Part shown: piece by piece, positions 1 to 9,441 of the stretch
Layout: the number at the start of each line of letters is the position of its first letter
Numbering within the stretch: the first letter of the stretch is position 1
Source of the DNA: Paracoccus seriniphilus
GTDB lineage: Bacteria; Pseudomonadota; Alphaproteobacteria; Rhodobacterales; Rhodobacteraceae
Direction: 5' to 3'
Assembly (NCBI RefSeq): GCF_028553745.1
Contig: NZ_CP067129.1
Coordinates: 1,842,501-1,906,500 of the forward strand
Length of the DNA stretch: 64,000 bases
Translations under genes and position numbers: made by a program
Notes under the pieces: generated by a model
Told to the model about the DNA's origin: nothing
The model's input: the letters and a program-made list of their open reading frames with translations, nothing else
Databases searched by the model: none

Positions 1-54
1 AGCGGGCAAATAGCCTCTGCCCGCGACCATTGCAAGTGTTTTCCGCGTGACCTG

Positions 55-1605
55 CTAGACGAAGGCGTCCGGCACGGCCGCTTTCTTGCGGGCGACGTAA
101 TCATCAAGCGCCTCGGCGATGCCCGGATCAATCGCCGGAGCCTGATATTCGCCCAGCATTTTCTGCACCTTCTGCGCAGCAAGCGTGGCGGTATCGCGGG
201 CACCTTCCTCTTCCCAGGTCTCGAAAGGCTTGTAGTCCAGCAGGCCGCTGCGCCAGAAGGCGTCCTTGTAATTGTCCTGCGTATGCGCGCAGCCCAGGAA
301 GTGGCCGCCCGGCCCGACCTCGCGGATGGCATCCATGCCCTGCCCGTTCGCAGAGATGTCCACCCCGGCGGCCAACTTGTGCAGCACCCCCAACTGGTCC
401 GCGTCCATGACATATTTCTCATAGCAGGAGACCAGCCCGCCCTCCAGCCAGCCACAGGCATGCAGCATGAAGTTCACCCCGGACAGCAGGCCGATATTCA
501 GGCTGTTCGCCGTCTCATAGGCCGCCTGCGCATCGGGCAGCTTTGACCCGCAGAACGATCCCGCACTGCGATAGGGCAGACCCAGTCGCCGCGCCAGTTG
601 CCCGGCCCCAAGGGTGATCTGCGCAGCCTCGGGCGTGCCGAATGTCGGCGCACCGCTGTTCATGTCGATCGAGGTCACGAAGGCACCAAAGACCACTGGC
701 GCGCCCTTGCGGATCAACTGACTGTAAGCCACGCCGGCCATGACCTCGGCCAGCACCTGCGTGAGGGTTCCAGCGACCGTCACCGGAGCCATCGCGCCCC
801 CGACGATAAAGGGGCTGATGATCGCGGCCTGATTGGCCCGGGCATAGGCCTCCAGCGCCCCCATCATGACCGAATCGAAGGTCAGCGGGCTGTTGATATT
901 GACCAGGCTGGTCATCACCGTGTGCTGATCGACAAAATCGCTGCCAAAGAGAATGCGCGACATCTCGATCGAATCCTCGGCCCTTTCAGGCAGGGTCACC
1001 GAACCCATGTAGGGTTTGTCCGACAGCGTCATATGGGCCTGCAGCATATCCAGATGCCGCTTGTTCACCGCGACATCGGTCGGCTCGCAGACAGTGCCGC
1101 CACTGTGATGCAGCCATTTCGACATCTGGCCCAGCTTCACGAAATTGCGGAAATCCTCGATTGTCGCATAGCGGCGACCGCCCGCCTGATCACGCACGAA
1201 GGGCGGGCCATAGACCGGTGCCAGAACCAGGTTGCGCCCGCCGATCTCGACATTGCGTTCGGGGTTGCGCGCATGCTGCGTAAAGGTCGAGGGTGCCGTT
1301 GCGCAAAGCTGGCGCGCCAGCCCCCGGGGGATGCGCACCCTTTCCCCGTCAATATCGGCACCGGCATCCTTCCACAGCGCAAGCGCTGCGGGGTTGTCGA
1401 CGAAATTGACGCCGACTTCCTGCAGCACGGTTTCGGCATTGGCCTCGATGATCTCCAGCGCCTCGGTGTTCAGTATCTCGAAATCGGGCACATTGCGGGT
1501 GATAAAGCGCGAAAACTCGGACCGGGTGGCCGTTCGTTCCGCCCGGCGCGCGGCCCCACCACCTGATCTGCGACCACGGCGCACCGCGCCTGCTTCTTGG
1601 GTCAT
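55..1605 (-). CDS. MttB-family (non-pyrrolysine) methyltransferase
   Basis: A 516-residue member of the trimethylamine methyltransferase MttB family. The family demethylates methylated amines and passes the methyl group to a corrinoid protein. Members lacking pyrrolysine act on quaternary amines such as glycine betaine. The frame has no internal amber codon, so this is the non-pyrrolysine type; the substrate cannot be read from sequence. The first 30 residues are Arg-rich and look like a family-external tail. A Gly/His segment GPGGHFLGCAHT sits near residue 431, typical of the C-terminal barrel. I chose the ATG that lies 8 bases after GGAG; a GTG codon directly before it is possible. Any corrinoid partner would lie beyond the window edge. 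It is divergent from the hemolysin III gene across about 210 bases. Confidence 0.8.
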   Translation of the reverse strand: MTQEAGAVRRGRRSGGGAARRAERTATRSEFSRFITRNVPDFEILNTEALEIIEANAETVLQEVGVNFVDNPAALALWKDAGADIDGERVRIPRGLARQLCATAPSTFTQHARNPERNVEIGGRNLVLAPVYGPPFVRDQAGGRRYATIEDFRNFVKLGQMSKWLHHSGGTVCEPTDVAVNKRHLDMLQAHMTLSDKPYMGSVTLPERAEDSIEMSRILFGSDFVDQHTVMTSLVNINSPLTFDSVMMGALEAYARANQAAIISPFIVGGAMAPVTVAGTLTQVLAEVMAGVAYSQLIRKGAPVVFGAFVTSIDMNSGAPTFGTPEAAQITLGAGQLARRLGLPYRSAGSFCGSKLPDAQAAYETANSLNIGLLSGVNFMLHACGWLEGGLVSCYEKYVMDADQLGVLHKLAAGVDISANGQGMDAIREVGPGGHFLGCAHTQDNYKDAFWRSGLLDYKPFETWEEEGARDTATLAAQKVQKMLGEYQAPAIDPGIAEALDDYVARKKAAVPDAFV

Positions 1606-1815
1606 CACATCTTCTCCACGTCTCGACTTTATCCAGTGATACCCCCGCCATCATCCCTGCGCGCCATGTTTGCGCCGGTCCGTCGCCTCAAAGCGACATT
1701 CGGTGGCCGGAAAGCGCCGCAGGGCAAAACTGACTAAAAGGATGAATTGTATCGCAGGGTCGCAACCTGCAACATAGGGTCATACATAAATCCCGAGATG
1801 AAAGGAAAGGCCGCG

Positions 1816-2478
1816 ATGAGCAGCCAGTTCCGCTTTGGCAGAAACTATGACTTCAGGGAACTTCTGGCAGACGGCATCGTGCATGGCCTGGGGGTGGTTC
1901 TGGCGCTGATCGGCGTCACGGCCCTGATCTTTCACGCCAGCATCTGGGGCAATCCGGGCATGCGGATCGCGGCCTGGGTCTATGGGCTGGGGCTGATCGG
2001 CGCGCTGACCGTATCCTTCATCTATAACATGCTGCCGCCATCGCGCCTGAAATGGATCCTGCGGCGCATGGATCATTCTGCCATTTTCGTTCTGATTGCA
2101 GCAACCTATACCCCGTTTCTTCAGCCGGGAACCTCGGATGGGCGGATTCTGACCCTGTTGATCGCCATCTGGATCATGGCGGCCATGGGCGTTGCGCTGA
2201 AATGTGCCCTGCCGGGGCGCCACGACCGTCTGGCGATCCTGCTGTATCTGTTGATGGGCTGGAGCGGCATTCTGGCCTGGGGCCCGATTTCTGAACATCT
2301 GCCGCCGCTTTCGGTCACGCTGATCGTCGTCGGAGGCATCATCTACTCGGCCGGCGTCATCTTTCACGTCTGGGAAAAGCTGCGCTATCAGAACGCCATC
2401 TGGCACAGTTTCGTCGTGACGGCCGCCGCCACGCATTACGTCGCGGTTCTGGCCGCATTTCGTCAGGCTGCGCTTTAG
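1816..2478 (+). CDS. trhA: Hemolysin III family (TrhA/PAQR) membrane protein
   Basis: A 220-residue integral membrane protein with about seven hydrophobic segments, belonging to the hemolysin III/YqfA/TrhA group related to PAQR receptors. Visible signatures are an early DGIVHG, a central DHSAIFVLIAATYTPF and a late HSFVVTAAATH, which place the Asp and His residues thought to bind metal in this superfamily. Bacterial members are linked to membrane-lipid homeostasis rather than to haemolysis. A longer in-frame start exists upstream, but AAAGGAAAGG lies 5 to 6 bases before the chosen ATG and the shorter protein matches the usual family length. It is a single gene, followed by a 135-base gap before eda. 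Confidence 0.85.
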   Translation: MSSQFRFGRNYDFRELLADGIVHGLGVVLALIGVTALIFHASIWGNPGMRIAAWVYGLGLIGALTVSFIYNMLPPSRLKWILRRMDHSAIFVLIAATYTPFLQPGTSDGRILTLLIAIWIMAAMGVALKCALPGRHDRLAILLYLLMGWSGILAWGPISEHLPPLSVTLIVVGGIIYSAGVIFHVWEKLRYQNAIWHSFVVTAAATHYVAVLAAFRQAAL

Positions 2479-2613
2479 CCGGCCGGGTCCGGGTCATCCC
2501 GGCGGCAATCCCATGCGGGACGAACCGGACAGGGATTCCGCCATTTGTCTTGCATCACCGGAGATGAACGGTCACTTTACGCGCAAAATTCCAGATTCAG
2601 GTAAGGTGTCACC

Positions 2614-3258
2614 ATGAACCCCACGGCGCAATCGCAGCAGACTCGGACCCTTTGCAATCTGGCCCCGGTCATTCCCGTCATCGTCATCAAGGACGCGGCC
2701 AAGGCCGTCGATCTTGCGCGGTCTCTGGTCAGTGGCGGACTGCCGGTGCTGGAAGTCACGCTGCGCTCCGAGGCTGCTCTGGACGCGATCAAGGCGATGT
2801 CTGCCGTCGAAGGTGGCCAGGTTGGCGCTGGCACCGTGCTGACCCCCGATGATGCCAGGCGCGCCAAGGATGCGGGCGCGAAATTCGCGGTTTCGCCCGG
2901 CCTGACCGATCGCCTCATTGCCGCCTGCGAGGAACTGGAGCTGCCGCTGCTGCCCGGAGCCGTCACCGCCTCTGAAATCATGCGCGCCGCGGATGCCGGT
3001 TTCGACATGCTGAAATTCTTTCCTGCCGAAGCCGTGGGCGGCGCCCCTGCCCTGAAATCTCTGGCCGGTCCGCTGCCGAAAGTCAGCTTCTGCCCGACGG
3101 GCGGCGTCTCGCCGGACAATGCGCTCAGCTATCTCAATCTGCCCAATGTCGTCTGCGTCGGCGGCAGCTGGATCGTGACCGATGCCGATGTGGCCGCCGG
3201 AAACTGGTCCGCGATCGAGAACCGCGCCCGGACCGCCGCAGCGCTTCGCAACAGCTGA
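2614..3258 (+). CDS. eda: 2-dehydro-3-deoxy-6-phosphogluconate aldolase
   Basis: Cleaves 2-keto-3-deoxy-6-phosphogluconate to pyruvate and glyceraldehyde 3-phosphate, the last step of the Entner-Doudoroff pathway. The 214-residue length is normal for this class I aldolase. The catalytic glutamate is E47 in LEVTLR and the Schiff-base lysine is K134 in MLKFFPAE; PGAVTASE and CPTGGV complete the phosphate-binding barrel. GGTAAGGTG precedes the ATG. Its partner edd lies about 48 kb away in this window rather than beside it, and no copy of the zwf/edd palindrome is visible upstream here, so the gene may be regulated separately. The MFS gene starts 13 bases downstream. Confidence 0.95.
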   Translation: MNPTAQSQQTRTLCNLAPVIPVIVIKDAAKAVDLARSLVSGGLPVLEVTLRSEAALDAIKAMSAVEGGQVGAGTVLTPDDARRAKDAGAKFAVSPGLTDRLIAACEELELPLLPGAVTASEIMRAADAGFDMLKFFPAEAVGGAPALKSLAGPLPKVSFCPTGGVSPDNALSYLNLPNVVCVGGSWIVTDADVAAGNWSAIENRARTAAALRNS

Positions 3259-3271
3259 TCGGAAATACCGG

Positions 3272-4462
3272 ATGGACAGCGCACGCCGCAATGTCGCGGT
3301 TCTGGTGGCCGCGCAGGCGGTGCTGGGATCCCAGATGCCGATCAATTTCATCATTGGCGGGCTGGCAGGCCAAATTCTGGCCCCCAATCCCTGCCTTGCG
3401 ACTTTGCCCATTTCGCTGATCGTTCTGGGTTCGGCGCTGACCGCGCGACCCATGGCGCGTTTCATGCAGCGCCATGGACGTCAGGCAGGCTTCATGCTGG
3501 CGGTCCTTGCTGGCGGGCTGGGCGCGGCAGTCTCGGCTGCCGGATTGTGGCAGGGCTCGTTCCTGCTGTTCCTGGCCGGCGCCATGCTGACCGGCGTCTA
3601 CATGTCGGCGCAGGGCTTCTATCGATTTGCTGCGACAGATACGGCCACGGAAGACTTTGCTCCGCGTGCGATTTCCTGGGTCATGGCCGGAGGGCTGGTC
3701 TCGGCCATCATTGGTCCCGCCATCGTCCGCGCGACAAGCGACCTGACCGCCGTGCCCTTTCTGGCCAGCTATCTGGCCGTGATCGCGCTGAACCTTCTGG
3801 GGCCGATCCTGTTCCTGTTTCTGGACATTCCCCGCCCCGCAGCACCCAGCCAGTCCGAGCCCGCGGGCCGTCCCTTGTCGGAACTGCTGCGCAGCCCGCC
3901 CATTGCCGTCGCGATGATCTGCGGCATGGTCTCCTATGCGCTGATGAACCTGGTCATGACCTCGACCCCGCTTGCCGTGGTCGGCTGCGGCTATCAGGCA
4001 TCAAATGCCGCCGATATCGTCAGCGCCCATGTCCTGGCGATGTTCGCGCCCAGCTTTTTCACCGGCCATCTGATCGCCCGCTTTGGCGCGCGACTGATTG
4101 TCGGGATCGGGCTGGTCATTCTTGCATGCGCGGGGGCTGTCGCCCTGTCAGGTGTAGAGCTCAGCCACTTCTTCGGCGCGCTGATCCTGCTGGGACTGGG
4201 CTGGAATTTCGGCTTCATCGGCGCCACCACCATGCTGGCCCAAAACCATAGCCCGCAAGAGCGCGGCCGCGTTCAGGGCGTCAATGACCTCTTCGTCTTT
4301 GGTGGTGTCTTTGTCGCCTCGCTGTCTTCGGGCGGTCTGATGAACTGCATGGGCGGCTCGGCCCAGACCGGGTGGAGCGCCGTCAATCTGGCGATGCTGC
4401 CCTTCCTGGTTCTGGCCGGTGCCTCGCTGATCTGGCTGGCCATGCGGCCCGCCAAGATCTAG
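3272..4462 (+). CDS. MFS transporter
   Basis: A 396-residue membrane protein with about twelve hydrophobic helices in two halves separated by a hydrophilic loop near residue 200. The first half has an MFS-like cytoplasmic loop ARFMQRHGRQAG between helices 2 and 3. Family knowledge supports proton-coupled transport of a small molecule, but nothing in the sequence fixes the substrate or the direction. The chosen start removes a long upstream extension that lies inside eda; the remaining N-terminus MDSARRNVAVL leads directly into helix 1. Only 13 bases separate it from eda, so co-transcription is likely and a sugar-acid substrate is a guess. It converges on xseA with a 9-base gap. Confidence 0.8.
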   Translation: MDSARRNVAVLVAAQAVLGSQMPINFIIGGLAGQILAPNPCLATLPISLIVLGSALTARPMARFMQRHGRQAGFMLAVLAGGLGAAVSAAGLWQGSFLLFLAGAMLTGVYMSAQGFYRFAATDTATEDFAPRAISWVMAGGLVSAIIGPAIVRATSDLTAVPFLASYLAVIALNLLGPILFLFLDIPRPAAPSQSEPAGRPLSELLRSPPIAVAMICGMVSYALMNLVMTSTPLAVVGCGYQASNAADIVSAHVLAMFAPSFFTGHLIARFGARLIVGIGLVILACAGAVALSGVELSHFFGALILLGLGWNFGFIGATTMLAQNHSPQERGRVQGVNDLFVFGGVFVASLSSGGLMNCMGGSAQTGWSAVNLAMLPFLVLAGASLIWLAMRPAKI

Positions 4463-4471
4463 CCCCTCAGG

Positions 4472-6028
4472 TCAGAACAGGGTTTTCTGTTCGGGCGGTT
4501 TCTTCGGACCCCGCCCCTTTGCCGACCCGCCTTCGGGACGCGCCGCAACGCGGCCGTCAGCGAACTCGATCTCGACCCGTGGCGATTTGTTCGTGGCCTT
4601 TGCCGAGGTCAGCACCCCATCCTGACCATGCACGACGGCATAGCCCCGCTTGAGCGTCTCACGATAGCCCAATGTCTGGCGCGTGCGGTCCAGCTGGTCC
4701 AGCAGCTCACGACGCCGATCCAGATTGCGCTGCACGGCGGCATCCAGCTTGGCAGACAGCTGCGCCAGACGCTCACCCTGAGTGACCACCGCCCGCCGGG
4801 TCGTCGCGACAACGCGAGCCAATGAGCCGTCCAGACGTTGCTGCAGGCCAGTCAGCCGATCACGGCGACGCTCTTGTCGACGCTCTTGCCCCGAGTCCAG
4901 GCGCAGTCCGGCCCGTTCAAGCCCATGCCGTTTCGCCGCCGTGAACTGGCGTAATGTCGCAACCGGAATCGGACGCGAAGCCAGTTGCTGGCGGCGCATC
5001 CGCACCAGACCTCGCAGGGCTGGTTCCAGCCGCACGCCCCACAGGTCCAGCCTTTGCCGTTGTGCCTCGGTCAGCGCGCCGGGGCGGCCCATCGCGCGCG
5101 CCAGATCGCGCAGGCGTTGACGGGGCCGATCGATCGCCATGGCCAGACCACGCTGCATGCGCGCATCAGCCTCTGCCAGACGCGCCATCAAATCGCTGCG
5201 CACCGGCACGGCTATTTCCGCGGCGGCGGTCGGTGTCGGCGCCCGTTGGTCCGATGCAAAATCGATCAGCGTCGTGTCGGTTTCATGCCCCACGGCAGAG
5301 ATCAGCGGAATCCGGCTGTCTGCGGCTGCACGCACCACGGCCTCTTCATTGAAGCCCCACAAATCTTCCAGGCTGCCGCCACCGCGCGCCACGATGATCA
5401 GATCTGGCCGTGGCACGGGGCCATCAGCCTCCAGCGCATTGAAGCCCCTGATGGCCGCAGCGACCTGCGGCGCGCAGGCCTCGCCCTGCACCGCCACCGG
5501 CCAGATCACCACATGCGAAGGGAACCGGTCGCGCAGCCGGTGCAGAATATCACGGATCACCGCCCCCGAAGGCGAGGTCACAACCCCGATCACCCGGGGC
5601 AGGAAAGGCAGCGGTTTCTTGCGTGCCTCATCGAACAGCCCCTCGGCAGCCAGCGCCTTGCGCCGCTTTTCCAGCATGGCCATCAACGCGCCAACCCCAG
5701 CGGGTTCGATCTGTTCGACGATCAACTGATATTTCGACTGCCCGGCAAAGGTCGTCATCCGCCCCGTGGCAATGACCTCCATCCCCTCTTCGGGGCGTTG
5801 CGACAGCCGCGCGGCCTGCCCCTTCCAGGTGACGGCAGCCAGAACCGCGCGATCATCCTTGAGGTCGAAATACAGGTGGCCCGACGATGGGCGCGACACG
5901 CGGCCGATCTCTCCGCGCACGCGGACCCGTCCGAACCGGTCTTCGATGCTGCGTTTGACCGCGCCCGACAGTTCGGACACGGTGAATTCATGGGCGTTGC
6001 TGCCCGGTGCGTCTTCCAGAAGGTCCAT
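4472..6028 (-). CDS. xseA: Exodeoxyribonuclease VII large subunit
   Basis: Catalytic subunit of exonuclease VII, which degrades single-stranded DNA to oligonucleotides together with several copies of XseB. The 518-residue protein starts with an OB-fold (about 18-115), followed by the nuclease core with PRVIGVVTSPSGAVIRDI and IVARGGGSLEDLW, then GHETDTTLIDFASD. The last third is Arg-rich and helical, as expected for the coiled-coil arm that binds XseB, and ends in a basic tail. I chose the ATG 9 bases after AAGGGA; an in-frame TTG lies 21 bases upstream. The gene is divergent from purD. No xseB is visible in the window. Confidence 0.93.
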   Translation of the reverse strand: MDLLEDAPGSNAHEFTVSELSGAVKRSIEDRFGRVRVRGEIGRVSRPSSGHLYFDLKDDRAVLAAVTWKGQAARLSQRPEEGMEVIATGRMTTFAGQSKYQLIVEQIEPAGVGALMAMLEKRRKALAAEGLFDEARKKPLPFLPRVIGVVTSPSGAVIRDILHRLRDRFPSHVVIWPVAVQGEACAPQVAAAIRGFNALEADGPVPRPDLIIVARGGGSLEDLWGFNEEAVVRAAADSRIPLISAVGHETDTTLIDFASDQRAPTPTAAAEIAVPVRSDLMARLAEADARMQRGLAMAIDRPRQRLRDLARAMGRPGALTEAQRQRLDLWGVRLEPALRGLVRMRRQQLASRPIPVATLRQFTAAKRHGLERAGLRLDSGQERRQERRRDRLTGLQQRLDGSLARVVATTRRAVVTQGERLAQLSAKLDAAVQRNLDRRRELLDQLDRTRQTLGYRETLKRGYAVVHGQDGVLTSAKATNKSPRVEIEFADGRVAARPEGGSAKGRGPKKPPEQKTLF

Positions 6029-6090
6029 GCGGCTTGTTCCCTTTCGCAACGCAGACTAGAACGCCGCGACAGCAAGTGAAAGGGCGGCAA

Positions 6091-7356
6091 ATGAACATCC
6101 TGATCCTCGGAAGTGGCGGACGCGAACATGCGCTCGCCTGGGCGATCCGTCAGAATCCGAAATGTGACCGATTGATTGTCGCTCCAGGCAATGCCGGGAT
6201 TGAACGCATCGCGGACTGTGCCAGAATCGACATTAATTCCCGCGCCGATGTTCTTGAATTTGCGGAAGATAACGCAATCGACTTCATAGTCATCGGCCCC
6301 GAGGCACCGCTGGCTGCCGGGGTTTCGGATGCCTTGCGCGCGGCGGGTTTTCTGGTCTTTGGCCCCTCGCAGGCGGCCTCGCAACTGGAAGCTTCGAAGG
6401 CCTTTACCAAGGAAATTTGCGATGCCTGCGGCGCTCCGACGGCTGCATGGGCGCGATTCACCGATGCCGCTGCGGCCCGCGACTATGTAAGCGCACAAGG
6501 CGCGCCCATCGTCATCAAGGCCGACGGGCTGGCTGCCGGCAAGGGCGTCACCGTCGCCGAGACCGTCGCCCAGGCCCATGATGCCATCGACCTGATCTTT
6601 CAAGGGGAATTCGGCGACACATCCGTTGTCATCGAGGAATTCATGGCCGGTGAAGAGGCCAGCTTCTTCATCCTGTGTGACGGCACCGACTGCCTGCCCA
6701 TCGGCACGGCGCAGGACCACAAGCGCGTCGGCGAAGGCGACACCGGCCCCAATACCGGCGGCATGGGTGCCTATAGCCCCGCTCCGGTTCTGACCGATGC
6801 CCTGCAGGAACAGGTCATGGCGCAGATCGTCCGCCCGACCGTGGCCGAAATGGCCAGGCAGGGCATGCCGTTTCAGGGCGTGCTGTATGCCGGGCTGATG
6901 ATCGAGAACGGACAGGCGCGGCTGGTCGAATACAACGTCCGCTTCGGCGACCCCGAATGTCAGGCGCTGATGATGCGTCTGGGCGCGCAGGTGCTGGACC
7001 TGTTGCTGGCATGCGCCGAGGGACGTCTGGCCGAAACCAGGGTGAACTGGGCCGATGACCACGCCATGACCATCGTCATGGCTGCCAAGGGCTATCCGGG
7101 TGCCTATGAGAAGGGCAGCGTGATTTCAGGCCTTGGCGATATGGCCGAGTCGAGCTTCGAGATGGTCTTTCACGCCGGCACGTCGTCGGACCAGGGACAG
7201 ATCATCGCAACGGGCGGTCGCGTTCTGGCCTGCACCGGGCGCGGCAATACCTTGGCCGAGGCGCATGACCGCGCCTATCGCCTTGTCGACATGATCGACT
7301 GGCCCGAAGGTTTCTGCCGCCGTGATATCGGCTGGCGGGCGCTGTCACAGAACTGA
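6091..7356 (+). CDS. purD: Phosphoribosylamine-glycine ligase
   Basis: Joins glycine to 5-phosphoribosylamine using ATP, the second step of de novo purine synthesis. The 421-residue length is standard. The N-terminus MNILILGSGGREHALAW is the classic GARS signature. The ATP-grasp domain follows, with VIKADGLAAGKGV and HKRVGEGDTGPNTGGMGAYS, then the metal-binding stretch EYNVRFGDPECQ. The ATG follows GAAAGGGCGG. The gene stands alone between divergent xseA and a bidirectional terminator. Confidence 0.97.
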   Translation: MNILILGSGGREHALAWAIRQNPKCDRLIVAPGNAGIERIADCARIDINSRADVLEFAEDNAIDFIVIGPEAPLAAGVSDALRAAGFLVFGPSQAASQLEASKAFTKEICDACGAPTAAWARFTDAAAARDYVSAQGAPIVIKADGLAAGKGVTVAETVAQAHDAIDLIFQGEFGDTSVVIEEFMAGEEASFFILCDGTDCLPIGTAQDHKRVGEGDTGPNTGGMGAYSPAPVLTDALQEQVMAQIVRPTVAEMARQGMPFQGVLYAGLMIENGQARLVEYNVRFGDPECQALMMRLGAQVLDLLLACAEGRLAETRVNWADDHAMTIVMAAKGYPGAYEKGSVISGLGDMAESSFEMVFHAGTSSDQGQIIATGGRVLACTGRGNTLAEAHDRAYRLVDMIDWPEGFCRRDIGWRALSQN

Positions 7357-7380
7357 CGCCCCCCACCCGCTGCCCATGAA

Positions 7381-7413
7381 AAAGCCTGCCGGAACTGGGT
7401 TCCGGCAGGCTTT
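7381..7413. terminator. Bidirectional intrinsic terminator
   Basis: Perfect 14-base inverted repeat, AAAGCCTGCCGGAA and its complement around a CTGGG loop, with A residues before and T residues after. It sits between the convergent purD and Bax-inhibitor genes and fits termination of both. Confidence 0.9.
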
Positions 7414-7440
7414 GCTCTTCTTCGGGCTGTCAGAACCGGA

Positions 7441-8187
7441 TCACTCGCGGTTGCCCAAGAACTGCAGCAGGAACATGAACAGGTTCAGGAAGTCCAGATA
7501 CAGCTGCAGGGCACCCATGATGGCAGCCTTGCCGATGAAGTCACGATCCGAACCCGCCATCCGCAGATAGGTGTTCTTGATGTTCTGGGTGTCATAGGCG
7601 GTCAGACCGGCAAAGATCAGCACGCCGATGACCGAGATCGCGAACTGCATTGCAGAGCTTTGCAGGAAGATGTTCACGATCGATGCCACGATAAGCCCGA
7701 TCAGACCCATGATCAGGAAGCTGCCCCAGCCCGAGATATCCTTCTTGGTCGTATAGCCCCACAGGGACAGGCCAGCGAAGGCAATTGCCGTCACAAGGAA
7801 GGTCTGCACGATCGAAAAGGCCGTATAGACCAGAAAGATCGAGCTGATCGACAGGCCCATCATCGCGGCAAAGGCGTAGAACATCATGGTCGCGCCCTGC
7901 ACCGACAGGCGGTTCATCGCGGCCCCAAAGGCAAAGACCATCAGCAGCGGCGCAAACATGATCACCCATTTGAGGGGCGAGGTGTAGATCGCCACACCGA
8001 ACTGACTGAGCTGGCCGGATGCGTCAACCGCCATGGCGCTGACACCATAGGCGGCGACGGCAGTTACCCCCATGCCAACCGCCATCAGCCCATATACCTT
8101 GTTCATATAGGCCCGCAGCCCTTCGTCGATCACCGCACCGCGGGTGCCGACGCCCTGCGCAGAGCGGTAAGTATTGTAATCTGCCAT
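7441..8187 (-). CDS. Bax inhibitor-1/YccA family membrane protein
   Basis: A 248-residue inner-membrane protein with seven predicted hydrophobic helices after a soluble head of about 25 residues. The pattern, including the conserved AYDTQNIK near residue 207 and the final helix DFLNLFMFLLQFLGNRE, is that of the BI-1/YccA/YbhL group. Eukaryotic and some bacterial relatives are pH-dependent calcium leak channels, and YccA modulates FtsH protease; which role applies here is not visible. GGGGAG precedes the ATG by 7 bases. It is transcribed alone and converges on purD. Confidence 0.9.
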   Translation of the reverse strand: MADYNTYRSAQGVGTRGAVIDEGLRAYMNKVYGLMAVGMGVTAVAAYGVSAMAVDASGQLSQFGVAIYTSPLKWVIMFAPLLMVFAFGAAMNRLSVQGATMMFYAFAAMMGLSISSIFLVYTAFSIVQTFLVTAIAFAGLSLWGYTTKKDISGWGSFLIMGLIGLIVASIVNIFLQSSAMQFAISVIGVLIFAGLTAYDTQNIKNTYLRMAGSDRDFIGKAAIMGALQLYLDFLNLFMFLLQFLGNRE

Positions 8188-8293
8188 CGATATCTCCCCT
8201 TAAGGCGGATCAGGGTGTTCAACCCCATTTGTAGTCTAATATTGGCGGCAGGGCAGCGCATTTCAATGCTCAACCGCCCTCATTCACCGCTGG

Positions 8294-9262
8294 TTACAAT
8301 GATATTACAATCTTTCCGACCGATTTGCGGCTGCGCAGCAGCTCATATCCTTCGACCAGTTGCTCCAGCGGCAGAACCTTGCCCGCAACCGGATGCAGTT
8401 TCCCTGCTTCGAACAGCGAAAACAGGCGCGACAGGCTGTGTTGCAAGGCACCGGGATCGAGAAGCCGATAGCCACCCCAATAGAACCCGTGGATGCTGAT
8501 ATTCTTCACCAGCGCATGGTTGAGCGGCAGCGCAGGTGCGCCGCCCCCCGCAAAGCCGATCACCAGGAAACGACCGCCCCGCTTCAGGGCGCGAAAGGCG
8601 GCCTCGCCCATCTTTCCGCCAACCGGATCATAGACGACATCGACGCCTCCCAGAGCGCGCAATGCCCCCTTGAGATCCTCGCAGGTCTCGCTGTCGATCA
8701 CCTCGTCGGCACCGGCGGATCTGACCGTCTGCAATCGCCCCTCGCCGCGCGCGACCGCGATGATCCGCGCGCCCATCGCCTTGCCGACTTCAACCGCAGT
8801 CAGACCCACGCCCCCGGCCGCGCCCAGCACCACCAACGTTTCACCGGCACGCAAATCGGCGCGCCCATCCAGTGCCAGATGGCTGGTGCCATAGGCGACC
8901 TGAAAGCCCGCCGCCTGCTGGAAGCTCATCGAATCCGGAATTTTCTGGCAGGCCACGGGGGGCACGCAGATCACTTCGGCCATGGTGCCGGGATGGGAGA
9001 CGACAACCCGATCCCCGGGGACAAGGTCAGATATCTCGGGTGCCGATATGACCTCGCCCGCCCCCTCCAGCCCGGCAAGGAAGGGCGGATCCTGCGGCTC
9101 CTGATACTGTCCCTTGGCCTTCAGCAGGTCGGCAAAGTTCAGGGCTGCGGCCCTCATGCGGATGCAAAGCAACCCTGGCGGGCATTCGGGCATCTCCACG
9201 CTGCGCAGAACCGGGTCCTGCCCCAGTTGTTCAACCGATGCGATTCGTATCTTTTGGGCCAT
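8294..9262 (-). CDS. Quinone oxidoreductase-like MDR family protein
   Basis: A 322-residue medium-chain dehydrogenase/reductase of the zinc-independent NADPH:quinone oxidoreductase group. The GroES-like N-terminal domain is followed by a Rossmann fold with LVVLGAAGGVGLTAVEVGKA near residue 145; the structural and catalytic zinc cysteines of alcohol dehydrogenases are absent. VVYDPVGG and RFLVIGFAGG are also typical. Two adjacent ATG codons exist; GGAGAG is so close that the second ATG is the better start. Substrate is unknown; family members reduce quinones or enones with NADPH. It is divergent from the XRE regulator over about 180 bases. Confidence 0.85.
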   Translation of the reverse strand: MAQKIRIASVEQLGQDPVLRSVEMPECPPGLLCIRMRAAALNFADLLKAKGQYQEPQDPPFLAGLEGAGEVISAPEISDLVPGDRVVVSHPGTMAEVICVPPVACQKIPDSMSFQQAAGFQVAYGTSHLALDGRADLRAGETLVVLGAAGGVGLTAVEVGKAMGARIIAVARGEGRLQTVRSAGADEVIDSETCEDLKGALRALGGVDVVYDPVGGKMGEAAFRALKRGGRFLVIGFAGGGAPALPLNHALVKNISIHGFYWGGYRLLDPGALQHSLSRLFSLFEAGKLHPVAGKVLPLEQLVEGYELLRSRKSVGKIVISL

Positions 9263-9441
9263 CATTCTCTCCGGTTAGGGGGATCCAGGGGCGCGCAGTT
9301 GACTCCTGCATCAAGGCGAATTGCAGAATCTGCATGTCCAGACCTGTCTTTTTGGTCAGAAACAGGCTTGTTAACCATGTTGACACTCGATAATTGAGGT
9401 TGATTGCGCTACTGCCTCTTTAGATTGTAAGAGGTATTGTT

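Noticed and set aside
55..57. TAG stop of the MttB-family gene as a possible pyrrolysine codon
   Set aside because: Pyrrolysine in MttB is internal, near residue 330. Here the amber codon comes at the normal end of the protein and no internal TAG exists.
1754..1770. GCAGG/CCTGC inverted repeat between the MttB-type and hemolysin III genes
   Set aside because: Five-base arms are common in GC-rich DNA; no second copy or promoter context supports an operator.
5755..7062. Minus-strand frame of 435 codons opposite purD
   Set aside because: Its end only repeats an alternative frame of xseA and the rest is antisense to purD; no ribosome site.
9371..9385. TTAACCAT and TTGACA before the XRE gene as CtrA site or promoter
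   Set aside because: The second TTAA half-site is absent at the required spacing, and no -10 hexamer lies 16-18 bases after TTGACA.
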